Positions 8,756 through 17,834 of a stretch of DNA of 64,000 nt are shown piece after piece. The first letter of the stretch is position 1; the number at the start of each line of letters is the position of its first letter. Under the pieces are notes generated by a model. That model saw only the letters and a program-made list of their open reading frames with translations, had not been told where the DNA came from and did no database searches. Made by a program: the position numbers and the translations under genes. Location of the stretch: NCBI GenBank assembly GCA_964405265.1, contig CAYONC010000008.1, positions 18,345-82,344 of the forward strand, given 5' to 3'. Source of the DNA: Eshraghiella sp964405265 (GTDB taxonomy: Bacteria; Bacillota; Clostridia; Lachnospirales; Lachnospiraceae).

Positions 8756-9748
8756 ATGACTTATATTGTTACGGGCGGAGCCGGATATATCGGTTCGCAT
8801 ACGGTACGTGCCCTTATTGAAAAAGGCGAAGACGTAGCCGTGATTGACAGTCTTGAAACGGGACATGCGGCAGCGGTTCATCCGAAAGCAAGGTTCTATA
8901 AGGGCGATATCAGGGACAGAAAATTTCTTGATGAAGTATTTGAGAAGGAACGGGCAGACGTGATAATTCATTTTGCCGCTTTTTCCCTTGTGGGTGAGAG
9001 TATGAGCGACCCTCTTAAGTATTACGATAACAATGTGAACGGAACGAGAACGCTGCTTCAGGCAATGGCGGCACATGATATTAAGAAAATAGTATTTTCC
9101 TCTACGGCTGCAGTTTACGGTGAGCCTGACAGTATTCCGATTGTCGAGAATGACAAAACGGAGCCAACCAATACATACGGAGAAACCAAGCTGTCCATGG
9201 AAAAAATGTTCAAATGGACAGACCGTGCCCACGGAATAAAGTATGTCTCACTCAGGTATTTTAATGCGTGCGGAGCACATGAAAGCGGTGAAATCGGAGA
9301 AGCACACATAACGGAAACCCATCTGATTCCGCTCGTTCTCATGGTACCGTTAGGTTTAAGGGATAAGATCAGCATTTACGGGGATGACTATCCGACAGAG
9401 GACGGAACCTGCATCAGGGATTACATTCATGTAACGGATCTTGCACAGGCACATATACTTGCGGCAGATTACCTTATTAAGGGAAATGAAAGCAATGTGT
9501 TTAATCTTGGTAACGGCGTGGGATTTTCAGTAAAAGAAGTAATAGAAACGGCGGAAAAAGTTACCGGACAGAAGATTCCTTCCGTACAGGCAGGAAGGAG
9601 AAGCGGAGACCCGGCAAGGCTCATCGCATCAAGCAGCCGGGCAAAGGATATATTGGGATGGAAACCGGAATATACACGGTTAGAGGATATTATTTCATCC
9701 GCATGGAAATGGCACAGTACTCACAAAAAAGGATATGATGAGCAATGA
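8756..9748 (+). CDS. galE: UDP-glucose 4-epimerase
   Basis: Interconverts UDP-glucose and UDP-galactose (Leloir pathway and sugar supply for surface polymers). The N-terminal NAD-binding GGAGYIGSHT motif lies at residues 6-15, the SDR catalytic pair appears as SSTAAVYG (Ser/Thr) and YGETK (Tyr/Lys, near residues 142-146), and the C-terminus ends with the GWKPEY substrate region. 330 residues. The ATG at 8756 is preferred over 8750 because AGGAGG (8743-8748) is 7 nt from it. It overlaps the next gene by 4 bp. Confidence 0.95.
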   Translation: MTYIVTGGAGYIGSHTVRALIEKGEDVAVIDSLETGHAAAVHPKARFYKGDIRDRKFLDEVFEKERADVIIHFAAFSLVGESMSDPLKYYDNNVNGTRTLLQAMAAHDIKKIVFSSTAAVYGEPDSIPIVENDKTEPTNTYGETKLSMEKMFKWTDRAHGIKYVSLRYFNACGAHESGEIGEAHITETHLIPLVLMVPLGLRDKISIYGDDYPTEDGTCIRDYIHVTDLAQAHILAADYLIKGNESNVFNLGNGVGFSVKEVIETAEKVTGQKIPSVQAGRRSGDPARLIASSSRAKDILGWKPEYTRLEDIISSAWKWHSTHKKGYDEQ

Positions 9749-10689
9749 GCAGCCTGATTTTCAGCCTTGAAGCAACGGTTCCCATATTCCTGGTAATTAT
9801 TCTGGGATATATATTGATGCGCACCGGTTTTTTTACGCCGGAGTTTACAAGGGTAGCAGATAAGTATGTGTTCAGGATTGCACTGCCTGTACTGCTGTTT
9901 AAGCAGATTGCAACATCCGATATTTACAGTGAATTTCAGCTGAAGTTTGTGTTGTACTGTATGCTTGCGACAACTGCTGTGTTTGTACTGACATGGATAT
10001 ATGCACGTTTTGCAATAAAAGACCGGGATATGAGGGGAGCGTTTGTACAGGCAAGTTCAAGGGGAAGCACAGCTATTTTAGGCATAGCATTTATAGAGAA
10101 CATATACGGAAGCTCAGGAATGGGACCGCTTATGCTTGCATCTGCGGTTCCGCTGTATAATATATATTCCGTAATTGTACTGACATTTGGTTCCAAGGAA
10201 CATATATCGGGAAAGGGAGCAATAAAAAAAGCACTTGTCAATGTTGCGAAAAATCCTATTATTATCGGAATACTTGCAGGTCTTGTATTTGTGCTGACCG
10301 GTATAAAAATTCCGACTGTTCCGCTTAAAGCGATAACAAATATTGCACAGACGGCAACTCCCGTGGCACTGCTTGTCGTTGGAGCCGGTTTTGAAGGAAA
10401 GCAGGCACTTGCAAAAATCAAACCGACCTGTGTGGCAACCCTGTTTAAGCTTGTACTTCTTCCCATGATATTTCTTCCTGTGGCAGTAGCAATGGGATTC
10501 AGGAATGAAGCACTTGTAGCCATTATAATAATGCTTGCTTCACCGACTACCGTTACCAGCTATATCATGGCAAAGAACATGGGAAATGATGAGGTGCTGA
10601 GCCTCAGCGTAATAGTGCTGTCCACGTTTTTATCACCACTTACCCTGACAGGCTGGATATTTGCGGCAAAATATATGGCATTCATATAG
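9745..10689 (+). CDS. AEC family (auxin efflux carrier-type) transporter
   Basis: A 314-residue membrane protein with about ten hydrophobic helices in two inverted halves, matching the Mem_trans/AEC family: N-terminal VPIFLVIILGYILMRTGFF and C-terminal MLASPTTVTSYIMAKNMG are family landmarks. Relatives export or import small organic acids such as malate or malonate, but the substrate cannot be read from sequence. The start overlaps galE (ATGA), implying one transcript, and a strong terminator follows. Confidence 0.85.
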   Translation: MSSLIFSLEATVPIFLVIILGYILMRTGFFTPEFTRVADKYVFRIALPVLLFKQIATSDIYSEFQLKFVLYCMLATTAVFVLTWIYARFAIKDRDMRGAFVQASSRGSTAILGIAFIENIYGSSGMGPLMLASAVPLYNIYSVIVLTFGSKEHISGKGAIKKALVNVAKNPIIIGILAGLVFVLTGIKIPTVPLKAITNIAQTATPVALLVVGAGFEGKQALAKIKPTCVATLFKLVLLPMIFLPVAVAMGFRNEALVAIIIMLASPTTVTSYIMAKNMGNDEVLSLSVIVLSTFLSPLTLTGWIFAAKYMAFI

Positions 10690-10694
10690 AAGAA

Positions 10695-10724
10695 AAAACC
10701 GTGTGCCCGAGGACACACGGTTTT
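10695..10724. terminator. Bidirectional terminator between the AEC gene and mscL
   Basis: An 11-bp perfect stem AAAACCGTGTG / CACACGGTTTT with an 8-nt loop lies between convergent genes; A and T tracts on either side serve both strands. Confidence 0.85.
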
Positions 10725-10734
10725 AAAATTATTT

Positions 10735-11157
10735 TTATTTATCAAGTTCAGATGTGCAATGAGGACATCTTGTTGCATCAATGGATATTTCGGAACGGCA
10801 GAAGGGACATATCTTCGTTGTCGGAGCAGCCGGAGCTTCCGGTTCATCCTTTTTCTTACCTAATTCCCTTAATGAATTGATTCCCTTTACAAGAATGAAT
10901 AATACTACTGCAGTAAGCAGGAAAGTAATTATGTTCTGTAAAAAGCTTCCGTACTGTATCTGTGCACCATTGATATTCCATACAAGCTGTGTCATGTCGG
11001 CTTTGCCTGTAATTATGGTAATAAGAGGGGAGAAAATATCGCCCACAAGGGAATTAACAATGGCTGTGAAGGCACTTCCTATGATAAGACCTACCGCCAT
11101 ATCAAAAATATTGCCTCTTGAGATAAATTCTTTAAATTCTTTTGCTATTTTTTTCAT
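10735..11157 (-). CDS. mscL: Large-conductance mechanosensitive channel MscL with C-terminal zinc ribbon
   Basis: Pressure-release channel of the cytoplasmic membrane. The N-terminal helix FKEFISRGNIFDMAVGLIIG is the MscL signature, TM1 covers about residues 16-40 and TM2 about 68-92. The usual short C-terminal helix is followed by a proline/alanine linker and a Cys4 ribbon, CPFCRSEISIDATRCPHC (residues ~118-135), which E. coli MscL lacks. 140 residues in total. An AGGAG site is 8 nt before the ATG. It overlaps the upstream CNNM gene by 4 bp, so they are co-transcribed. Confidence 0.95.
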   Translation of the reverse strand: MKKIAKEFKEFISRGNIFDMAVGLIIGSAFTAIVNSLVGDIFSPLITIITGKADMTQLVWNINGAQIQYGSFLQNIITFLLTAVVLFILVKGINSLRELGKKKDEPEAPAAPTTKICPFCRSEISIDATRCPHCTSELDK

Positions 11158-12440
11158 GTTGTCGTCTCCTTATCTTCTTCGGGAAGTATGTATGCATGAA
11201 CCCTGGTAATCCTGTTTTTATCACACTCATCCACGACAAACCGCATATTATCAAAAATAACTTCATCCTTAAGCTGAGGAAGTCTCTCAAGCAGGTTAAT
11301 GATAAGACCGCTTATGGAATCAAAGTCAGCATCATGCGAAGGAAGAAGAGCCTTTTTGTTAAAAAATCCGGCAAGGTCATTGAGACGTGCGGTTCCGGCA
11401 AGAACATATTCGTCATCGGAAATTTTGATAATGTCATCAACCTCGTCGTCATCATATTCATCACGTATTTCACCGACAATTTCTTCGAGCAGGTCCTCAA
11501 GGGTAATCATACCGACCGTGGAACCGTATTCATCAACAACAATGGTAAAGTTGTTGGATGTCTTCCTAAGCTCTTCCATTAACTCTGAAATCGGCTTAAA
11601 TTCATAAGTAAAATAAGGCTTACGCAATATGCTTTTCACGGAGAATGAAGCGGCATCATCACATAAAAGCAAATCCTTAACATTGATGATACCAACCACG
11701 TTATCAACTGATTCCTCGTAAACAGGAAGTCTTGTATACTTATCTTCCTTAAATACGCGGACTATTTCATCATAGCTGCTGTCAATGGAAATACATGACA
11801 TGTCTATGCGGGGTATCATTACGTCCTTAGCCTGTGAATCGCCGAAATCAAACACATTCTTAATCATTTCACGTTCGGAGCTTTCTATGACTCCCTCCTC
11901 GTGACTGACATCAACAATGGTACGAAGCTCATCCTCAGTAATGGATGCCTTCTTTTTCTTCGGATTAAAACCAAACAGAAACAGAACGCCGTTAGAGAGC
12001 TTGTTAATGATGAAAATCACCGGAGTGAAGATTATCATTATAAATCTTATAGGTGCACTGTAAAGCGGTGCTATCTTATCAGCGTATGCAGTAGCAATAG
12101 TCTTAGGGGAAATCTCACCGAAAATAAGTATTATCACGGTCAGCACACCGGTTGTCACACTGACAAAAGCATTGTCCCATAGCCTCAGGGTTATGGTGGT
12201 GGCAAGCGAAGAAGCGGAAATATTAACGATGTTGTTGCCAATAAGGATGGCACTGAGCATTTTGGAAGAGTCAGACGTTATCTTTAAGACACGCTGAGCC
12301 CTCTTGTTGCCTTCCTCTGCAAGGGAACGCATTTTAATCTGGTTAACGGTTACATAAGACGTTTCGGCTGATGAAAAAAAAGCCGATAACATAATGAGTA
12401 CAATTAAAAAAATTAATTGCATGGTGACGCTGGGGTCCAA
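11154..12440 (-). CDS. CNNM/CorC (HlyC) family membrane protein with CBS domains
   Basis: Domains in order: DUF21 membrane domain with four hydrophobic segments (about residues 1-170, including the SAFFSSAETS motif), a CBS pair (about 195-315), and a C-terminal CorC_HlyC domain (about 335-420). Relatives export Mg2+ or Co2+; older annotation as hemolysin is misleading. The longest frame begins at a TTG touching the ribosome site; I prefer the TTG at 12440, which is 9 nt from AAGGAG and gives MDPSVTMQL and 428 residues. Pairing with MscL suggests an envelope or ion-stress unit (inference). Confidence 0.88.
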   Translation of the reverse strand: MDPSVTMQLIFLIVLIMLSAFFSSAETSYVTVNQIKMRSLAEEGNKRAQRVLKITSDSSKMLSAILIGNNIVNISASSLATTITLRLWDNAFVSVTTGVLTVIILIFGEISPKTIATAYADKIAPLYSAPIRFIMIIFTPVIFIINKLSNGVLFLFGFNPKKKKASITEDELRTIVDVSHEEGVIESSEREMIKNVFDFGDSQAKDVMIPRIDMSCISIDSSYDEIVRVFKEDKYTRLPVYEESVDNVVGIINVKDLLLCDDAASFSVKSILRKPYFTYEFKPISELMEELRKTSNNFTIVVDEYGSTVGMITLEDLLEEIVGEIRDEYDDDEVDDIIKISDDEYVLAGTARLNDLAGFFNKKALLPSHDADFDSISGLIINLLERLPQLKDEVIFDNMRFVVDECDKNRITRVHAYILPEEDKETTT

Positions 12441-12478
12441 TATGTTCAACTCCTTTATGATAAAAAATTTTTATAATA

Positions 12479-12508
12479 ATAATATATTAATATGTTGCGG
12501 TATGTCAA
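12479..12508 (-). promoter_or_regulatory. Sigma-A promoter of the CNNM-mscL operon
   Basis: On the minus strand TTGACA (plus 12503-12508), 18-bp spacer and TATTAT (plus 12479-12484). It overlaps the divergent pth promoter -35 region. Confidence 0.7.
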
Positions 12509-12524
12509 GAATTAGTGCTATTAT
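12495..12524 (+). promoter_or_regulatory. Sigma-A promoter of pth-mfd
   Basis: TTGCGG (12495-12500), 18-bp spacer and TATTAT (12519-12524). Transcription would begin near 12531, just before the long inverted repeat in the leader. Confidence 0.6.
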
Positions 12525-12539
12525 GATAAAAGATTTGGC

Positions 12540-12616
12540 AACAGTTCAGCCGGACATGAAATAAGCTGTTTGTTATGTATAATCCGACAACTTATGAATG
12601 ACATGGCTGAACTGTT
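12540..12616 (+). repeat. Long-range inverted repeat in the pth leader
   Basis: AACAGTTCAGCC (12540-12551) and its exact reverse complement GGCTGAACTGTT (12605-12616) enclose 53 nt. The left arm falls within about 10 nt of the predicted transcript start, and the right arm ends 10 nt before the ribosome site. It would close the whole 5' leader as one folded domain. No known RNA family was recognised. Confidence 0.6.
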
Positions 12617-12637
12617 ACAGGATTTGGAGGAAGTACA

Positions 12638-13198
12638 GTGAAGATAATAGCAGGACTCGGCAACCCGGAGAAAAAATATGAGATGACAAGACACAATATC
12701 GGATTTCGTATAATTGATGCACTTGCAGAACGGTATAACATCAGAATAAGTGAAAAAAAGCATAACGGACTTATAGGAAAAGGCGTTATTAACGGGGAAA
12801 AGGTAATATTGGTTAAACCTCAGACTTACATGAATCTCAGCGGTAACTGCATACGCCCTGTCTGTGATTATTACAGAACGGAGCCGGAGGACTGCATAAT
12901 AATTTATGATGATATAAGCCTTGCACCGGGGAAAATCCGTATAAGAAAGAAAGGCAGTGCAGGAGGACATAACGGCATTAAGAGTATAATTTCCATGTTT
13001 GGAAGTGATAATTTTCCGAGACTGAAATTCGGAGTGGGGGATAAGCCGGCAGACATGGATCTTGCCGACCATGTACTGGGAAGATTTTCAAAAGAAGATG
13101 AAATTATCGTAAGAAGTGAATTGGAAAGAGCCTGCGAAGCGGCAGTATGCATGATAAGTGAAGGATATGACGCCGCCATGAACAGATATAACGGATAA
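12638..13198 (+). CDS. pth: Peptidyl-tRNA hydrolase
   Basis: Releases tRNA from prematurely dropped peptidyl-tRNAs. The Pth fingerprint is complete: GLGNPEKKYEMTRHNIGF (residues 6-23, with catalytic His20 and the conserved Asn residues), KPQTYMNLSG near 64, YDDISLAPGKIRIRKKGSAGG near 91 with the conserved Asp, and GHNGIKSI. 186 residues, normal length. An AGGAAG-like GGAGGAAG site precedes the ATG. mfd follows after 16 bp, the pth-mfd order common in Firmicutes. Confidence 0.95.
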   Translation: MKIIAGLGNPEKKYEMTRHNIGFRIIDALAERYNIRISEKKHNGLIGKGVINGEKVILVKPQTYMNLSGNCIRPVCDYYRTEPEDCIIIYDDISLAPGKIRIRKKGSAGGHNGIKSIISMFGSDNFPRLKFGVGDKPADMDLADHVLGRFSKEDEIIVRSELERACEAAVCMISEGYDAAMNRYNG

Positions 13199-13214
13199 TG
13201 AGGTCAGAGAGAAA

Positions 13215-16200
13215 ATGAACATTCTTGAACAGCCCGTAGAAGAGCTGACATATTACAGAGAAATTACGGACGATATAGATAAAATAGGCAGAACACCGGT
13301 GGCTTTTGGCTGTATAGACCAGCAGAAGCCATATTTTATCCGTAAAACCACGGAAAAATATAAAAGCAGACTTATAATATCCAACACGGAAATAAAAGCA
13401 AGGGAGCTGTATGAAGCATATAAAGGTATTGATAAAAATACTTTTTATTATCCTGCCAAGGATTTTATATTTTACAGTGCGGACATACACGGCAATGAGC
13501 TTGTAAAGGAACGCCTTGAAGTGATTGCACGCCTCGTTAGGGGCGAAGACATAACCGTGGTAACAACCATTGACGGATGCATGGATAAGCTGATGCCTCA
13601 GGAAGTCTTTAAAAAGCATACATTTACGATTCATACCGGTGATACCGTTAATCTTACGGAGCTTGTTGCAGCACTCACGGCCATGGGATATGAGAGAACG
13701 GAGCAGGTGGAGCGCGGAGGACAGTTTGCCGTAAGAGGAGGAATAACGGATATATTTCTCCTGACGGAGGAAAATCCGTGCCGTGTGGAATTCTGGGATA
13801 CGGAAGTGGATTCCATACGGTATTTTGATGCGGAGAGCCAGCGTTCCGTGGAGAATACCGATGTCATTGAAATATTTCCGGCAGTTGAGCTTATAGCCGA
13901 AGACAGCCTCGGAACCGCATTTGCCGCAATAGAGAAGGATACGGCAAAATATGCCTCATCACTTGAAAAAAAAGGAAAATTTCCTGAAGCCGGAAGACTG
14001 AAAAAGAAGCTTGAAGAACTCAGAGAAAGACTTTTTATCCTTGAAGACAGAAGCGGACTTGATTCATACATAACTTATTTTTCGGAAAAAACGGTATCGC
14101 TGACGGATTATTTTAACCGGGATGATATGGCGGTAATATTGGATGAACCTAACAGAATTGCCGAAAAGGTTGAGCTTATAAAAAAAGAATTTAACGAAAG
14201 CATGGGACACCGTCTTGAATCCGGACATATAATTCCGGGGCAGGCAGACGTACTTCATGGTATAGGAGAGATATATTCAAAAATAGGAATGTGTCATTCA
14301 CTTGCTGTTGCATCGATAGACTGCCGTCCGGGACAGCTTGAAGTGTCGGGACATTACAGCATCAATGTGCGGGGCATGGGTTCATATAACAATTCGTTTG
14401 CAACCCTTGTGGAAGACATCAGAAGATGGAAAAAAAACAGATACAGGATAGTTATAATATCCTCATCAAGGACAAGGGCGGAAAGGCTCGCTGCAGATTT
14501 GAGGGATCATGACATTCCTGCGGTCTGTACGGACAGACAGGACAGGTCACCCGTACCGGGAGAGGTGCTGACAGTCTGCGGAAAGCTTGCAAAAGGATAT
14601 GAATATCCGGATATCCGTTTTGCCGTTGTGGCAGAGGATGACATATTCGGAAACACAAGAAAGCATCACAGGAAGAAAAAAAGCTATGACGGAAAAAACA
14701 TAGCTTCATTTTCGGATCTGTCAGCAGGAGATTATGTAATACATGAAAACCACGGACTGGGAATATACAGGGGAATAGAAAAAATAACCGTGGATAAAAC
14801 GGAGAAGGATTACATAAAAATCGAGTATGCAGGAAACGGTAATCTGTACATTCTTGCCACACAGCTTGATCTGATACAGAAATATGCGGACAGTGAGACT
14901 AAGCCGCCAAAGCTTAACAGTCTCGGAACGGATGCATGGAATAAAACCAAAAGCAGGGTAAAGTCTGCCGTGAAGGACATAGCGGAGGACCTTGTAAAAC
15001 TGTATGCGGCAAGACAGCAGAAAAACGGATATATGTATACACCTGATACTCCGTGGCAGAGGGAATTTGAAGAACTGTTCCCGTATGAAGAAACTTCTGA
15101 CCAGCTTGCGGCGATAGAGGATACAAAAAAAGACATGGAAAGCCGTATCATAATGGACAGACTCATTTGCGGCGACGTAGGCTACGGCAAAACAGAAATT
15201 GCACTGAGGGCGGCATTTAAAGCGGTACAGGACAATAAGCAGGTTGTGTACCTGTGTCCGACCACCATACTCGCAAAGCAGATATATTCGGGTTTCGACA
15301 TGAGAATGAAAGACTTCGGCGTCAACGTGCGTATGCTTTCAAGATTCTGTACACCGAAGGAAGCTAAGGAAACCCTTGAAGGACTGAAAAAGGGTCTTGT
15401 TGACGTGGTGGTGGGGACACACAAAATTTTATCAAAAAATGTTGAATACAAAGACCTCGGACTTCTGATAATAGATGAAGAACAGAGATTTGGCGTGACT
15501 CACAAGGAAAAAATAAAACAGCTAAGGGAAAACGTGGATGTGCTTACGCTCTCGGCGACACCGATACCGAGAACGCTGCACATGAGCCTTATCGGTATCA
15601 GGGATATGAGCGTACTGACTGAGCCGCCGGTTGACAGGCTTCCGATACAGACCTTCGTGACGGAATATGATGACGAAATGGTAAGGGAAGCAATTAACAG
15701 GGAGCTTGTCAGGGGAGGACAGGTATATTATGTATTCAATAAGGTTCAGGGAATAGAAGATGCCGCGGCAGGCATAAGCAGACTGGTGCCTGATGCAAAT
15801 GTTGCCTTTGCACACGGACAGATGCATGAGAGGGAGCTTGAAAAAATAATGACGGATTTTATCAACGGGGAAATAGACGTGTTGGTGTCCACAACGATTA
15901 TAGAAACCGGACTTGATATTCCTAATGTCAATACAATAATCATACACGATTCGGATAAATTCGGACTTTCACAGCTATACCAGCTGAGAGGCAGGGTTGG
16001 AAGAAGCGGAAGAACGGCGTATGCATTTCTTATGTACAAAAGAGATAAAGTCCTTAAAGAGGTTGCGGAAAAGAGACTCAGTGCCATAAGGGAATTTACG
16101 GACCTCGGCTCGGGATTTAAAATTGCAATGAAAGATCTTGAAATCCGCGGAGCGGGGAACATGCTCGGAGCCGAGCAGCACGGACACATGGAAGCGGTCG

Positions 16201-16745
16201 GATACGACCTCTACTGCAAAATGCTTAATGAAGCCGTTTCAGAGCTTAAAGGCGAGAGGCAGACGGCGGATTTTGAAACCGTGATAGACGTGGATGCGGA
16301 TGCATATGTACCTTCATCATATATCAGGAGTGAGAGCCAAAAGCTGAACATATACAAGAAAATTGCAACCATATCTTCCGAAGAGGAACTGTCGGACATG
16401 ACGGATGAACTGATAGACAGGTTCGGAGAAATTCCGGGAACAGCCGTGAATCTCATGAAGATGGCATACATAAAAAGTGCGGCACATGATTCCTATATAA
16501 CGGAGATCAAAGGCGACAGAAAAGAAATCCGGATAAAAATGTATCCGGAGGCGGCGGTTAATCCTGCAGGAATACCGGAGCTGATCGGTAAAATGAAAAA
16601 CAGAATGAGATTCACGGGAGGAGAAAAACCGTATTTTACATATTTCTTTGGAAAGGATGAGGTAAAAAGCACGGATGACTACATTGATTCCATACTGAAC
16701 ATTGTCAGGGAAATATCAGAATTAAGAGAGGATGAGGAAGAATGA
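13215..16745 (+). CDS. mfd: Transcription-repair coupling factor
   Basis: A 1176-residue DNA translocase that removes RNA polymerase stalled at DNA lesions and recruits UvrA. Order: N-terminal UvrB-like domains with degenerate motifs (about 1-340), the CarD-like RNA polymerase interaction domain (about 500-575, GDYVIHENHGLGIYRGI), helicase motifs with Walker A CGDVGYGKTE near 653 and DEEQRFG near 755, the RecG-like TRG region, and a C-terminal Mfd domain. The stop codon overlaps the next ATG by 4 bp. Confidence 0.97.
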   Translation: MNILEQPVEELTYYREITDDIDKIGRTPVAFGCIDQQKPYFIRKTTEKYKSRLIISNTEIKARELYEAYKGIDKNTFYYPAKDFIFYSADIHGNELVKERLEVIARLVRGEDITVVTTIDGCMDKLMPQEVFKKHTFTIHTGDTVNLTELVAALTAMGYERTEQVERGGQFAVRGGITDIFLLTEENPCRVEFWDTEVDSIRYFDAESQRSVENTDVIEIFPAVELIAEDSLGTAFAAIEKDTAKYASSLEKKGKFPEAGRLKKKLEELRERLFILEDRSGLDSYITYFSEKTVSLTDYFNRDDMAVILDEPNRIAEKVELIKKEFNESMGHRLESGHIIPGQADVLHGIGEIYSKIGMCHSLAVASIDCRPGQLEVSGHYSINVRGMGSYNNSFATLVEDIRRWKKNRYRIVIISSSRTRAERLAADLRDHDIPAVCTDRQDRSPVPGEVLTVCGKLAKGYEYPDIRFAVVAEDDIFGNTRKHHRKKKSYDGKNIASFSDLSAGDYVIHENHGLGIYRGIEKITVDKTEKDYIKIEYAGNGNLYILATQLDLIQKYADSETKPPKLNSLGTDAWNKTKSRVKSAVKDIAEDLVKLYAARQQKNGYMYTPDTPWQREFEELFPYEETSDQLAAIEDTKKDMESRIIMDRLICGDVGYGKTEIALRAAFKAVQDNKQVVYLCPTTILAKQIYSGFDMRMKDFGVNVRMLSRFCTPKEAKETLEGLKKGLVDVVVGTHKILSKNVEYKDLGLLIIDEEQRFGVTHKEKIKQLRENVDVLTLSATPIPRTLHMSLIGIRDMSVLTEPPVDRLPIQTFVTEYDDEMVREAINRELVRGGQVYYVFNKVQGIEDAAAGISRLVPDANVAFAHGQMHERELEKIMTDFINGEIDVLVSTTIIETGLDIPNVNTIIIHDSDKFGLSQLYQLRGRVGRSGRTAYAFLMYKRDKVLKEVAEKRLSAIREFTDLGSGFKIAMKDLEIRGAGNMLGAEQHGHMEAVGYDLYCKMLNEAVSELKGERQTADFETVIDVDADAYVPSSYIRSESQKLNIYKKIATISSEEELSDMTDELIDRFGEIPGTAVNLMKMAYIKSAAHDSYITEIKGDRKEIRIKMYPEAAVNPAGIPELIGKMKNRMRFTGGEKPYFTYFFGKDEVKSTDDYIDSILNIVREISELREDEEE

Positions 16746-17671
16746 TAGGAATAGTCCACACGGGAGGAACGATAGGAAGTACGGCAGGTGACACATATAT
16801 ATCAACGGATTGTAAGAAGCTTGCCGGACTTCTCCAAACATATCATGAAAGGGGCGGCAGGAAACAGGACTTTGTCATATGCACTCCGTATGAGTTGTTG
16901 AGCGAAAATATGAGCTGCAGGGAATATCCCATACTGGCGGATGCCGTAAAATCAATGATGGACAGGGGCGCAGAAGGTGTTATAGTAACTCACGGAAGCG
17001 ATACGATACAGTATTCGGCGGCTTTTTTATCATATGTCCTGGGGGACTCATGTCCGCCGGTGCTTCTTGTATGCAGTAATTATGTTCTCGAAGACGCAAG
17101 AGCCAACGGAGCGGATAATTTTGCCTGTGCCGTTGATTTTATTGAAAAATCATGCGGGAAGGGTGTATACGTTCCGTACCGCGGGAAGGACGGAGTTACA
17201 AGAGTGTTTTATGGCAATTGCATACTGCCCCATGACATATACTCGGATGAACTGAGGGGTATGAAGGGCATATATTACGGAGATTATGCGGAAGGAAGCT
17301 TTGTACCGTCAGGCATGGAGCTTCCGGGTGAGAAAGTAAAATATGACATTCCTGAAAAGTGCGGCATGACTTCAGACATTCTTGTGATTCATCCGTATCC
17401 CGGAATGAAATATCCTTCCCTTAAAGGATACAGGGCAGTGCTGCACTGCAGTTATCACAGCGGAACACTGTGCACGGCGGGGGAAGAATTTGAGCACATG
17501 ACCGAAGAAGCCGGAAAAATGGGAATACCCGTATATCTTACGGGAACGGATGATGAAAAAGATTACGAAAGTACGGAGGCATTCGAAAAAAAAGGCATAA
17601 TAAAACTGAAGAATATTGCGGAGCCTGCCGCATATATATTAATATGGCTGGAAATAAATGTGAATAATTAA
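16742..17671 (+). CDS. Type I-like L-asparaginase
   Basis: Hydrolyses L-asparagine to aspartate and ammonia. Both conserved threonine motifs are present: HTGGTIGST at residues 6-14 (nucleophilic Thr) and VTHGSDTIQYSAAFLSY near residue 80. No signal peptide is seen, so it is probably cytosolic. 309 residues, near the usual 320-330. The gene is coupled to mfd by an ATGA overlap. Some members of this fold act as Glu-tRNA(Gln) amidotransferase subunit D in archaea, which is unlikely here. No clear terminator follows. Confidence 0.85.
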   Translation: MIGIVHTGGTIGSTAGDTYISTDCKKLAGLLQTYHERGGRKQDFVICTPYELLSENMSCREYPILADAVKSMMDRGAEGVIVTHGSDTIQYSAAFLSYVLGDSCPPVLLVCSNYVLEDARANGADNFACAVDFIEKSCGKGVYVPYRGKDGVTRVFYGNCILPHDIYSDELRGMKGIYYGDYAEGSFVPSGMELPGEKVKYDIPEKCGMTSDILVIHPYPGMKYPSLKGYRAVLHCSYHSGTLCTAGEEFEHMTEEAGKMGIPVYLTGTDDEKDYESTEAFEKKGIIKLKNIAEPAAYILIWLEINVNN

Positions 17672-17712
17672 TGAAATTATATAAAAAAATAAATTAATTC
17701 ACAAAAAAATTA

Positions 17713-17741
17713 TTGATTTTTTACAATGGGTGGTATATAGT
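17713..17741 (+). promoter_or_regulatory. Sigma-A promoter of the maltodextrin operon
   Basis: TTGATT (17713-17718), 17-bp spacer, TATAGT (17736-17741) with an upstream run of A/T. The start site would be near 17748, so the operator at 17776 lies about 30 bp downstream. Confidence 0.65.
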
Positions 17742-17775
17742 AGTAGATACCGACAGGTAATTTTTTTCATATTTA

Positions 17776-17789
17776 TGGAAACGTTTCCA
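17776..17789 (+). promoter_or_regulatory. LacI-family operator
   Basis: TGGAAACGTTTCCA is a perfect 14-bp palindrome with the central CG typical of LacI/GalR/CcpA family sites. It differs from the CcpA cre consensus at two positions, so the LacI regulator encoded at 21152 in the same operon is the likelier ligand. A roadblock position downstream of the promoter fits repression (inference). Confidence 0.75.
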
Positions 17790-17834
17790 AAATTAAAAGA
17801 AAACCTAATAAAACAGAGGAGGTAATTTACAAGT

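Noticed and set aside
12521..13072. 183-codon minus-strand frame opposite pth
   Set aside because: Antisense to a clear pth; no start signal, and composition follows the opposite strand's codons.
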